The notes under the pieces: model-generated
What the model saw: only the letters and a program-made list of their open reading frames with translations
What the model was told of the DNA's origin: nothing
The model's database searches: none
Position numbers and translations under genes: made by a program
Assembly: GCF_000708715.2 (NCBI RefSeq)
Contig: NZ_JENB01000027.1
Coordinates: 19,094-83,093 of the forward strand
Reading direction: 5' to 3'
Length of the DNA stretch: 64,000 bases
Source: Pseudomonas putida W15Oct28
GTDB lineage: Bacteria > Pseudomonadota > Gammaproteobacteria > Pseudomonadales > Pseudomonadaceae
Part shown: positions 36,647 to 44,840 of the stretch, piece by piece
Position numbering within the stretch: position 1 is the stretch's first letter
Layout: every line of letters starts with the position of its first letter

Positions 36647-36731
36647 GTGGGAGCGGGCGTGCCCGCGAACACCGGCGCAGCCGGTGCCATCCACCGCGTT
36701 GAATTCTTCGCGGGCACGCCCGCTCCCACAG
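36647..36731. repeat. Pair of inverted REP elements
   Basis: GTGGGAGCGGGCGTGCCCGCG at 36647 and its inverse ending at 36731, joined by a CCGGCGCAGCCGG hairpin. It probably marks the 3' end of the oxidase operon. Confidence 0.85.
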
Positions 36732-36761
36732 GGAAACCAGTGGGTGTGCCATCACCTACAG

Positions 36762-36815
36762 TGGGTGAGGTACACGACAGACAACCCATTTCGGTTTATC
36801 GTGTACCCATCACCC
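36762..36815. repeat. Imperfect inverted repeat upstream of the recombinase gene
   Basis: TGGGTGAGGTACACGA (36762-36777) is mirrored by ATCGTGTACCCATCACCC (36798-36815), with a 20-base centre. The right arm ends 15 bp before the recombinase ATG. It may be an operator or a recombination site. Confidence 0.5.
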
Positions 36816-36830
36816 GCCGACACCCGCACC

Positions 36831-37781
36831 ATGACCGATATCGAGCGCTACCTTCGCGCCGCCACCCGTGACAACACCCGGCGCAGCTACCAGGCTGCCA
36901 TCGAGCACTTTGAAACCCACTGGGGCGGTTTTCTCCCGGCCACCGCCGAGAGTATTGCCCGCTATCTGGCCGACCACGCCGACCAGCATGCCGTCAGCAC
37001 CCTGCGCCAGCGCCTGGCTGCACTCAGCCAGTGGCACGTCGCCCAAGGCTTCCCCGACCCGACCAAGGCGCCGCTGGTGCGCCAGGTGCTGCGCGGTATC
37101 CGCACCCTGCACCCGACGCCGCCCAAACAGGCAGCCCCGCTGTTGCTGCAGCACCTGCAAACTGCGGTGACCTGTTTTGAAGAGGAAGCCCGCCAGGCAC
37201 GTGAACATCACGACCTGGCCGCCCTGCGCCGGGCCCGGCGCGACAGTGCGCTGCTGTTGCTGGGTTTCTGGCGTGGTTTTCGTGGTGATGAACTGGCGCG
37301 CCTGCGCATCGAACATATCCAGGCCGAAGCCGGTGTCGGTATCACGTTGTTCCTGCCGCGCAGCAAGGGCGACCGTGAAGCCTTGGGCGTGCAACACCGC
37401 ACCCCTGCCCTCAAGGCCTTGTGCCCGGTCACGGCCTACCTGCAATGGCTGGAGGTCGCCGGCATTGCCCATGGGCCGGTATTCCGCAAGCTCGACCGCT
37501 GGGGCAACCTCGGTGACAGCGCACTCAACAGCAACAGCCTGGTCGGCCTGCTGCGGCGCATGCTGGAGCGTGCCGGGGTACCGGCGGCGTTGTATACCGG
37601 CCACTCACTGCGGCGTGGCTTCGCCACCTGGGCAACCGCCAATGGCTGGGAACTGAAGTCGCTGATGAGCTATGTGGGCTGGAAAGACGCCAAGTCGGCC
37701 TTGCGCTATATCGACTCGGCGCAGCGCTTTGGCGAATTGGCCGTTTTACCGGCCAGCCAGACGCAACGGCTTATTCCTTGA
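36831..37781 (+). CDS. Tyrosine recombinase / site-specific integrase
   Basis: 316 residues. The N-terminal SAM-like core-binding domain spans about 1-95 (TRRSYQAAIEHFETHW). The catalytic domain shows Arg151 (GFRGDEL), His258-x-x-Arg261 (GHSLRRGF) and the nucleophile Tyr293 (ALRYIDS). The product should cut and rejoin DNA. No phage or transposon genes adjoin it. The ATG lacks a clear Shine-Dalgarno. The stop overlaps the convergent SDR-SMP30 gene by 11 bp. It could be a domesticated recombinase or a relic of the transfer that brought in the oxidase operon. Confidence 0.87.
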   Translation: MTDIERYLRAATRDNTRRSYQAAIEHFETHWGGFLPATAESIARYLADHADQHAVSTLRQRLAALSQWHVAQGFPDPTKAPLVRQVLRGIRTLHPTPPKQAAPLLLQHLQTAVTCFEEEARQAREHHDLAALRRARRDSALLLLGFWRGFRGDELARLRIEHIQAEAGVGITLFLPRSKGDREALGVQHRTPALKALCPVTAYLQWLEVAGIAHGPVFRKLDRWGNLGDSALNSNSLVGLLRRMLERAGVPAALYTGHSLRRGFATWATANGWELKSLMSYVGWKDAKSALRYIDSAQRFGELAVLPASQTQRLIP

Positions 37782-39495
37782 AGCTGTGCCGGGCGACGCC
37801 GCCCGTTTCCGGGCGGATGGCATACAGGTCGCCAGCATCGGGGTAATGGTGCAGCTCTTCAGGGCTCATGTCGAAGCGCGCGGTGCTGATGTACAAGGTG
37901 TTCAAGCCCGGCCCGCCAAAGCAGCAACTGGTAGGGCACGGTACCGGCATCAACACCTGGTCGGTCAGGTGGCCGTGGCGGTCGTAGCGCAGCAGGCAGC
38001 TGCCATGGTACTGGCACACCCACAACCCGCCATCGCGGTCCAGCGCCAGGCCATCCGGCCGCCCCAGCTCAGCAGGGGTTTCGGCAAACAGCGTCACCGC
38101 GCCCAGCCGGCCTTCGGCGAGGTACTCGGCGCGGTAGATGGCGCGCGCCGCCGAATCGACGAAGTACACCGTACGGCCGTCCTGCGACCAGGCAAGGCCG
38201 GTGGGCAAGGCCAGGTCGTCATGGATCACCTGGTCGCTCAACTGCCCGTCGAAGCGGAACAGCGCCCCGGTATTGCCACTCAAGGCTTCGTCCATCAGCC
38301 CGGTTACGAAGCGGCCTTGCGGGTCACAAGCGCCGTCGTTGAAGCGGTAGGTCGAGCGCGGATGGACCGATGCCGAATGCTGGCGCACCTTGCGCGCCGG
38401 CACATCGAAGATGGCCACACTGTCATCTTCGGTGAAAATCAGGTTGCCCCGGTCGGTCAGCGCCAGGGCGCCAATGCGCGCGGCTGACTCGTAAAGGTTG
38501 CGGACCTCACCATCGGGTGCCAGGCAGTTGATGCGTCCGCCAGAAATATCGACAAAGTACAATGCGCCACTGCACTCATCCCAGACCAGGCTTTCACCAA
38601 GGTCCGCGCGCGTGTTGGCGACTTTGACTGGCACGTAGTTGCATTCCTTGATGCGGTTCCAGCGCTCGGCCACCTCCGCCAGGTCGGCGGCCTGCACACG
38701 GCCCAGGTCCCGAGGGTAGCTGACGCCGCTGTTTTCGTTGAAGCGTGTGGCGGTGAACTGCCCGTTGCTGGCGCGCAAGATGTAGCCGGTGTCATGGCAC
38801 AGCGCACTGGCCAGGTACAGCACGCCGGGCGTGACCCACTCGGGTTTCAATTCTTCTGGCGGTTGGCTGATGCCCCACATGCGGGTCTTGGCCACCGGCG
38901 ATATGGCATTGACCAGGATGCCGTGCTCCTGGCCCTCCATGCTCAGGGCGTTCATGATGCCGACCTGGGCCATCTTGCCGGCGGCATAGGCCACCAGCCC
39001 GGGCTGCGCATAGCGCTGGTACATGGCACGGTCCGAGGTGGTCAGCACTACCCGTGGCGCAGTGGAGCGCTTGAGGTGGGGCCAGGCATGCTTGGCCAGC
39101 CACACGGGCGCCTGCACGTTGATGCCCAGCGCGCGTTGCAGAAAGGCGGCTTCATGATCCTCGATACGCTGGTAATCGACCCAGCCGGCATTGTGGATGA
39201 GGATATCCAGCGCACCGAAATGCTCGATGGCCAGCTCGACCAGCTGCTTGCAGGCGCCCTCGTCCTCCAGTTGGCCGGCGTGCCCAACCACAGCAAAGCC
39301 TTTCGCACGCATGGCCGTCAGTGCGTGTTCAAGCGCCGAAGCGTCCTGCCCTTGCCCCGATCGGTCGGTGCCCAGGTCGCTGATGACGACCCGCGCGCCG
39401 CGTTCGGCCAACGCCATGGCATAGGCCAGGCCAAGGCCTTGTGCGGCACCGGTGATGACCGCAACTTTATTGTGAAAAGGGTCTGTGACGGGCAT
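37771..39495 (-). CDS. Fusion of short-chain dehydrogenase and SMP-30/gluconolactonase
   Basis: 574 residues. Residues 1 to about 280 are an SDR with TGAAQGLG (15-22), HNAGW, the catalytic serine region LTTSDRA and YAAGK. From about 295 to the end is an SMP-30/gluconolactonase beta-propeller (NTRADLGESLVWDE, TYRFNDGACDPQGRF, DLALPTGLAWSQDG, GRPDGLALDRDGGLWV). A dehydrogenase making a lactone and a lactonase opening it in the same chain is a coherent pair for sugar or aldonic acid oxidation. The start has an AGGTAG site. It is divergent from a LysR gene that probably controls it. Confidence 0.87.
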   Translation of the reverse strand: MPVTDPFHNKVAVITGAAQGLGLAYAMALAERGARVVISDLGTDRSGQGQDASALEHALTAMRAKGFAVVGHAGQLEDEGACKQLVELAIEHFGALDILIHNAGWVDYQRIEDHEAAFLQRALGINVQAPVWLAKHAWPHLKRSTAPRVVLTTSDRAMYQRYAQPGLVAYAAGKMAQVGIMNALSMEGQEHGILVNAISPVAKTRMWGISQPPEELKPEWVTPGVLYLASALCHDTGYILRASNGQFTATRFNENSGVSYPRDLGRVQAADLAEVAERWNRIKECNYVPVKVANTRADLGESLVWDECSGALYFVDISGGRINCLAPDGEVRNLYESAARIGALALTDRGNLIFTEDDSVAIFDVPARKVRQHSASVHPRSTYRFNDGACDPQGRFVTGLMDEALSGNTGALFRFDGQLSDQVIHDDLALPTGLAWSQDGRTVYFVDSAARAIYRAEYLAEGRLGAVTLFAETPAELGRPDGLALDRDGGLWVCQYHGSCLLRYDRHGHLTDQVLMPVPCPTSCCFGGPGLNTLYISTARFDMSPEELHHYPDAGDLYAIRPETGGVARHSFKE

Positions 39496-39621
39496 TTCTG
39501 GCTACCTTCAATTCTCCTTTTTACGATATCAACAAACAAATCCATGACTTAATATTAAAAGCATGCACATTTGATATCTCATGGATATCACCGACAAGTA
39601 GCCACGCTGCAGGAATAGTGG
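39496..39621. promoter_or_regulatory. Divergent promoter region with dyads
   Basis: The region is AT-rich and holds ATCCATGA (39540-39547) with its inverse TCATGGAT (39579-39586), plus three GATATC copies at about 39527, 39573 and 39584. It likely contains the LysR binding sites for the SDR-SMP30 gene and for autoregulation. Confidence 0.55.
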
Positions 39622-40533
39622 ATGATCGAAACACGTTTGCTCAGGCAGTTCATCGCTGTGGCCGAGGAATTGCACTTTCACAAGGCCGCCGAGCGCCTGC
39701 ACATGGCGCAACCGCCGCTGAGCCAGGCCATCAACCGCCTTGAAGAAAAGCTGGGCTTCAGCCTGCTGCTGCGTAACAAGCGCGGGGTGCGCCTGACCGC
39801 AGCGGGTGCGGCGTTTCTCGACACGGCCTACCGCACCCTGGCTGAGCTGGAACAGGGGATCGAGTACGCCCGCAATGTGTCTGCAGGGGTCAGTGGCAAG
39901 CTGACCATCACGGCGATTTCCATCGCCTATTACGACTCGCTGCTCAGCAGCTTGCGCCGTTTTCGCGAGACTTACCCGAGCGTGCAGTTGACCATCCGCG
40001 AGATGCCATCCGCCTCGCAGGCCAAGGCTTTGCTGGCCGGCGAAGCGGACATCGGCTTCATGCGCAGGCTACCGTTGCCGGCGGGCACGCTTGAAGCACG
40101 GTTGTTGCTGGACGAGCAGATCGTCATGGCCCTGCCCGCCAGCCACCCGAAGGCGCAGCACGGGGAAGTCGACCTGCGCGAGTTTGCCGATGAGGTCTTC
40201 GTGTTCACCCCCCAAGCATTGGGCGGCGGCTATCACGCGCAGCTGGTGGCGCTGTGCGAGGCGGCGGGTTTCTACCCCAAGGTGGTGCAGGAGGCAGCGC
40301 AGATCCATACCCTGCTGGGCCTGGTGGCCTGCGGTTTTGGCGTGGCCCTTGTACCGGCCTCGTTCGTTGGCTCAACCCCGCGCGAACGCGTGCAGTTTTG
40401 CCCGATTCGCTCTATTGATGAGCAACCCGCACCCGGGATCGGCCTGTACATGAAATGGAACGCCCAGAACGCTTCGCCAGCACTGGCCAACTTCATTGCC
40501 ATGTTTGAAAACCAAGGGATCACAGGCGGCTAG
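39622..40533 (+). CDS. LysR-family transcriptional regulator
   Basis: 303 residues. Residues 1-65 carry the LysR helix-turn-helix (MIETRLLRQFIAVAEELHFHKAAERLHMAQPPLSQAINRLEEKLGF), and the rest is the two-lobe inducer-binding domain (VSGKLTITAISIAYYD, DIGFMRRLPL, VACGFGVALVPASF). It is divergent from the SDR-SMP30 fusion and presumably activates it with a sugar acid or lactone as inducer. Confidence 0.9.
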   Translation: MIETRLLRQFIAVAEELHFHKAAERLHMAQPPLSQAINRLEEKLGFSLLLRNKRGVRLTAAGAAFLDTAYRTLAELEQGIEYARNVSAGVSGKLTITAISIAYYDSLLSSLRRFRETYPSVQLTIREMPSASQAKALLAGEADIGFMRRLPLPAGTLEARLLLDEQIVMALPASHPKAQHGEVDLREFADEVFVFTPQALGGGYHAQLVALCEAAGFYPKVVQEAAQIHTLLGLVACGFGVALVPASFVGSTPRERVQFCPIRSIDEQPAPGIGLYMKWNAQNASPALANFIAMFENQGITGG

Positions 40534-40562
40534 GAACACTGTCCATCAAATGCTTCGAATAA

Positions 40563-40652
40563 CCCTGTGGGAGCGGGTTCACCCGCGAACACCGGCGTAG
40601 CCGGTGCCATACACCGCGTCGCATTCTTCGCGGGTGAACCCGCTCCCACACG
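40563..40652. repeat. Pair of inverted REP elements
   Basis: REP copies at 40565-40594 and 40626-40652 in inverse orientation with a CCGGCGTAGCCGG hairpin between. They separate convergent LysR and glycerate kinase genes. Confidence 0.85.
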
Positions 40653-40667
40653 GTCCAGCGACTTTGT

Positions 40668-41807
40668 TCAAAACTGTTTGGCACAGCGCCACAGCCGACC
40701 AATGTCACAAGCCCGCGCCTGCAGCAGCTGCGCAGCATTGGCACAGGCCTGTTCCAGGCTCATCGGTCCGCTGGCCAACGCAAATGCAGCATCGACCCCA
40801 TGGGCATACAACTGCTGATAACCCTCACCCAAAGTCCCGGCCAGCACCACCACTGGCACGCCGTAACGTTTGGCTACCCGGGCCACCCCCATCGGTGTCT
40901 TGCCGCGCAGTGTCTGGGCATCGAAACGGCCTTCGCCAGTTATCACCAGATCTGCCCCCTGCACCAGTGCATCGAGGCCGGCCAGCTCGGCCACTACCTC
41001 CACCCCTGGGCGGAACTGTGCGCCCATGAAGGCCCGGGCAGCGAAGCCCATGCCACCGGCAGCACCGCAACCCGGGTAGTCGCGCACATCCTCACCCAGC
41101 AACTTTGCACAGCGATCGGCAAAATGCCCTAGCGCCTGGTCCAGCGCCTGCACCTGCTGCGGGTTGGCCCCCTTCTGCGGGCCGAAGATCGCCGAAGCAC
41201 CATTGGCGCCACACAGCGGGTTGTCGACGTCGGCCGCCACTTCAAATTGCACTTCAGCGAGCCGTGGGTCCAGGTCGCTGGCGTCGATGCGGGCCAGCTT
41301 GGCCAAGGCCAGGCCACCCTCCTCCAGCGCTTGCCCATCAGCGTCCAGCAGGCGCAGGCCGAGCGCTCGCAACATGCCGCTGCCGGCGTCGTTGGTGGCG
41401 CTTCCGCCGATGGCCAGCACCACGCGCTGCGCGCCGGCGGCCAGGGCGGCGGCAATCAGCTCGCCGGTGCCCCAGGTGCTGCTGCGGCAGGCGTCGCGCT
41501 GACCGGTGGGCACCAGTTGCAGGCCACTGGCCTGGGCCATTTCGATGATTGCCGTACGGCTTTGTGGCAACCAGCCCCAGCCGGCCTCCACGCTTTGCCC
41601 CAGCGGCCCACGCACGGTCTGGCGGCGCAGTTCGCCGTGGCTGGCGGCAAGGATCGCCTCCATGGTGCCTTCGCCGCCGTCGGCCATCGGGCACTCCACC
41701 AGCTCCGCTTCCGGCCACGCCTCGCCCAGGCCCGCGGCGATAGCGCGAGCGACACCGGCAGCGTCGAGGCTGTCCTTGAACGAGTCGGGGGCAATGACGA
41801 TCTTCAT
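40668..41807 (-). CDS. Glycerate 2-kinase (GarK/GlxK type)
   Basis: 379 residues. Type-1 glycerate kinase signatures: MKIVIAPDSFKDSLDA at the start, PMADGGEGTMEA, ADVDNPLCGANGASAIFGPQKGA and ITGEGRFDAQTLRGKTPMGVA. It phosphorylates D-glycerate to 2-phosphoglycerate, feeding glycolysis. The ATG at 41807 has AGGAGA six bases ahead. A CdaR-type regulator and an MFS transporter lie upstream, forming a glycerate or sugar-diacid use cluster. Confidence 0.92.
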   Translation of the reverse strand: MKIVIAPDSFKDSLDAAGVARAIAAGLGEAWPEAELVECPMADGGEGTMEAILAASHGELRRQTVRGPLGQSVEAGWGWLPQSRTAIIEMAQASGLQLVPTGQRDACRSSTWGTGELIAAALAAGAQRVVLAIGGSATNDAGSGMLRALGLRLLDADGQALEEGGLALAKLARIDASDLDPRLAEVQFEVAADVDNPLCGANGASAIFGPQKGANPQQVQALDQALGHFADRCAKLLGEDVRDYPGCGAAGGMGFAARAFMGAQFRPGVEVVAELAGLDALVQGADLVITGEGRFDAQTLRGKTPMGVARVAKRYGVPVVVLAGTLGEGYQQLYAHGVDAAFALASGPMSLEQACANAAQLLQARACDIGRLWRCAKQF

Positions 41808-41927
41808 GGGGATTCTCCTGTCCTGATGAGCGGCATGCTGACAGCTGTTCGCCAAGGGGGCCTCGGTCAAATGCACAAAACGCCGGGCGGGTTGTTTGGG
41901 CGGATGCCTTCGTGGTTGCGATCTTGC

Positions 41928-41975
41928 CCTTGTGGGAGCGGCCTTGCGTCGCGAAAGGGCTGCGCAGCAGCCCCT
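41928..41975. repeat. REP-like unit
   Basis: CTTGTGGGAGCGGCCTTGCG and TCGCGAAAGGGCTGCGCAGCAGCCC form REP-like hairpins between the glycerate kinase and CdaR-type genes. The rest of 41808-42041 shows no gene. Confidence 0.6.
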
Positions 41976-42041
41976 CGAATTTCAGCGTTGTCGCAAATCC
42001 CGGGGGGGGCCGCGCCCACAAAGACCGCACACAGCTCGAGC

Positions 42042-43139
42042 TCAAGCTGCTGGCAACAGCTGCAACCCCAGATACAAACTGAGCATCCCTTCCATGCGTA
42101 GCGGGTCGACCTCGCCCAGTTCGGCAATCCGCTCCAGGCGGTAGCGCAGGCTGTTGCGGTGGATGCCCAGGGCATCGGCACAGGCCTGGCTCTGGCCGTC
42201 ATGGGCACACCAGGTACGCAGGGTGGTGAGCAACTGGCCGCTGTTGTCCCTGGCGCTAATGCGCTGCAGCGGCTCCAGCAGCTCATCCAGCGCGTCATCG
42301 TTGCGGTGGCGCCACAGCAGCGCCGGCAGCCGGTAACGCTGCAGGCTGAGCAAGCGTTCGGTCGGCAATACCTCGCGGCCATAGGCCAGCAAGTCACGTA
42401 CCCGGCGGTAACCCCGGCGCAACTGCTCAAGGCTCTGCACGGCACTGCCCAGGGCCAGGCGCTCCACCTCCCAGCCGTGGCGTTGCAGGCGCTCCAGCAG
42501 GCGCGGTTCATCCAGTGCCACGCTGGCCGGCCGGCACCACAGCAATGACTGGCGCGCCGGGCTAACGCACCAGCTGTCCGGGTACCGGCTCATCAACCAC
42601 GCCGACAAGGCCTCGGCGGGTGGCCCCGAGGCCAGTTCGAACAGGCAGGGTACCCGTGGCAGCTGAGGCTTCAGGCCCAATTGCCGGGCTTCGTCGAGCA
42701 GCCGCGGTGAATCACCGCTGCCACCCAGCAACAGCGCCAGCAAATCATCACAGCGCTGCCGTCGCCATTGCTGGTCGGCCTGTAGATGGCGCTGGGCCAA
42801 CAGCATCTCGGCGGTCATGCGTACCAGCTCGCCATAGGTGCGCACCTGCTGCGGGTCACCGGTCAGGCCCAGCACGCCCATCAGCCGGCCATCCAGCATC
42901 AGTGGCAGGTTCACCCCGGGCTGCACGCCCTTCAGGCACTTGGCCGCGTCAGTATCCAGTTCGACGATGCGGCCGTTGGCCAGAACCAGCTGCGCCCCCT
43001 CGTGACGGGTGTTGATGCGCTCCGGCTCGCCGCTGCCCAGGATCAAGCCCTGGCTGTCCATGACATTGACGTTGCACGGCAGAATGGCCATTGCCCGGTC
43101 AACGATATCCTGTGCCAGGTCATGGTCGAGTTCGAACAT
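42042..43139 (-). CDS. CdaR-family sugar-diacid regulator
   Basis: 365 residues. The N-terminal diacid-recognition domain (LAQDIVDRAMAILPCNVNVMDSQGLILGSGEPERI) is followed by a helical middle and an HTH_30 C-terminus (ACADALGIHRNSLRYRLERIAELG). E. coli CdaR activates garPLRK and gud genes for glucarate and galactarate, with glycerate as effector. Here it is next to a glycerate kinase and divergent from an MFS transporter, the same logic. AGGA lies eight bases before the ATG. Confidence 0.9.
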   Translation of the reverse strand: MFELDHDLAQDIVDRAMAILPCNVNVMDSQGLILGSGEPERINTRHEGAQLVLANGRIVELDTDAAKCLKGVQPGVNLPLMLDGRLMGVLGLTGDPQQVRTYGELVRMTAEMLLAQRHLQADQQWRRQRCDDLLALLLGGSGDSPRLLDEARQLGLKPQLPRVPCLFELASGPPAEALSAWLMSRYPDSWCVSPARQSLLWCRPASVALDEPRLLERLQRHGWEVERLALGSAVQSLEQLRRGYRRVRDLLAYGREVLPTERLLSLQRYRLPALLWRHRNDDALDELLEPLQRISARDNSGQLLTTLRTWCAHDGQSQACADALGIHRNSLRYRLERIAELGEVDPLRMEGMLSLYLGLQLLPAA

Positions 43140-43198
43140 TGCGTGGTCCTTTAGGTGTTAGGCTTTTGGGCTCGGGCACAGCAGCCTGGGCCGAGCGC

Positions 43199-43212
43199 TG
43201 TGCAAAAGCACA
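43199..43212. promoter_or_regulatory. Perfect palindrome TGTGC-AAAA-GCACA
   Basis: A 14-base near-perfect dyad between the divergent CdaR-type and MFS genes, 91 bp before the MFS start. An operator for the CdaR-type regulator is likely. Confidence 0.5.
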
Positions 43213-43302
43213 AAGACAGGCTAGCCGCAGTCCCCGAGACTCGTCAGGGCGAGCGCCGGAACAGGCGACGCGGCAAAAACCATAACAACAGAGAACCCGA
43301 TC

Positions 43303-44631
43303 ATGGCACACAGCCCCGCCCCTGACCAAGGCTCGGACACCACCCGCAACGCGCTGTACCGGCGCATCACCCTGCGGCTGATTCCGTTCATTTTCATCTG
43401 CTACCTGTTCAACTACCTGGACCGCGTCAACGTCGGCTTTGCCAAGCTGCAGATGCTCGACGCCCTGAAATTCAGCGAAACGGTGTACGGCCTGGGTGCC
43501 GGCATCTTCTTCATCGGTTACGTGCTCTGCGGCCTGCCGAGCAACCTGGCACTCAACCGCTTCGGCCCGCGGCGCTGGATCGCGCTGATGATGATTGCCT
43601 GGGGCAGCCTGTCGACCTGCCTGCTGTTCGTAACCACCCCCACCGAATTCTATGCCCTGCGCCTGCTCACCGGCGCTGCCGAAGCCGGCTTCTTCCCGGG
43701 CGTGGTGCTGTACCTTTCGCGCTGGTTCCCGGCCGCCCGTCGCGGCCGCATCATGGCCCTGTTCATGTCGGCGATCCCGGTGTCGGGCCTGCTCGGCGGG
43801 CCGTTCTCCGGCTGGATCCTCCAGCACTTTGCTGCCGGCCAGCACGGCCTGGCCGGCTGGCAATGGATGTTCCTGATCCAGGGCCTGCCCACCGTTGCCC
43901 TGGGTGTGCTGGCGGTGTTCCTGCTCAGCGACGGCTACCAGAAAGCCGCTTGGTTGAGCCAGGCCGAACGCCAGCTGATCGCCAACGACCTCGAAGCCGA
44001 CGCTGCAGGTAAGCCGAAAACCACGGGCGATGGCGTGCTCGCCGTGTTGACCAACCCGCTGATCTGGACCTTTGGCTTCATCTACTTCTGCATCCAGAGT
44101 GGCGTGTACGCGATCAACTTCTGGCTACCGTCGATCATCAAGAACATGGGCTTCGACAACCCACTGCTGATCGGCTGGCTGAGCGCCATCCCGTACCTGC
44201 TGGCCGGTGTGTTCATGATCCTTTGCGGGCGCTCGGCAGACCTGCGCAACGAGCGCCGCTGGCACCTTGTGGTGCCGATGCTGATGGGCGCTATCGGCCT
44301 GCTGATTGCGGTGAACTTCGCCGGCAACCCGGCCATTGCCATTCTGGGTCTGTCGATCGCCACCATGGGCGCGCTTACCGGGCTGCCGATGTTCTGGCCG
44401 ATGCCAACCGCGCTGCTCAGTGCCGGCACCGCAGTTGCGGGCCTGGCGATCATCAACTCCGTGGGCCAGATGGCCGGTTTCCTCAGCCCGTATCTAGTGG
44501 GGTTCATCAAGGACCAGACAGGTTCGACCGATGCCGCCTTGTATTCGCTGGCGGCGCTGATCGTGCTGGGTAGCCTGGTGGCCCTGCGCGTCACACGAGC
44601 GGGTGCGCTGAGTTCTGCACGGGCCAATTGA
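43303..44631 (+). CDS. MFS transporter, anion:cation symporter family
   Basis: 442 residues, 12 membrane helices. Features of the ACS subfamily include FNYLDRVNVGFAKLQM in helix 1, LPSNLALNRFGPRRWI and the loop WFPAARRGRIMALF. Members import organic anions such as hexuronates, glucarate, galactonate or tartrate with H+. Together with the CdaR-type regulator and the glycerate kinase, glycerate or a sugar diacid is the probable substrate. GAGA stands just before the ATG. Confidence 0.88.
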   Translation: MAHSPAPDQGSDTTRNALYRRITLRLIPFIFICYLFNYLDRVNVGFAKLQMLDALKFSETVYGLGAGIFFIGYVLCGLPSNLALNRFGPRRWIALMMIAWGSLSTCLLFVTTPTEFYALRLLTGAAEAGFFPGVVLYLSRWFPAARRGRIMALFMSAIPVSGLLGGPFSGWILQHFAAGQHGLAGWQWMFLIQGLPTVALGVLAVFLLSDGYQKAAWLSQAERQLIANDLEADAAGKPKTTGDGVLAVLTNPLIWTFGFIYFCIQSGVYAINFWLPSIIKNMGFDNPLLIGWLSAIPYLLAGVFMILCGRSADLRNERRWHLVVPMLMGAIGLLIAVNFAGNPAIAILGLSIATMGALTGLPMFWPMPTALLSAGTAVAGLAIINSVGQMAGFLSPYLVGFIKDQTGSTDAALYSLAALIVLGSLVALRVTRAGALSSARAN

Positions 44632-44635
44632 GCCT

Positions 44636-44735
44636 GTTCGCGGGTGAACCCGCTCCCACAGGGATACCACAGCCTTCGCGTTTGTGGTGACCCTGTGGTG
44701 ATCCTGTGGGAGCGGGTTCACCCGCGAAGAGGCCC
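44636..44735. repeat. Two REP elements
   Basis: CGGGTGAACCCGCTCCCACAG at 44640 and its inverse at 44704-44735, after the MFS gene. Confidence 0.8.
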
Positions 44736-44840
44736 GCCCAGGCGACACAAAACCTCCCTCCTCCACCGATCGTCAGCTCAACGCATCCCCTCTGCACCCC
44801 AGGCGTCAAATGGTTCCAAAGGCCCCTTTGGAGAAGCCCC

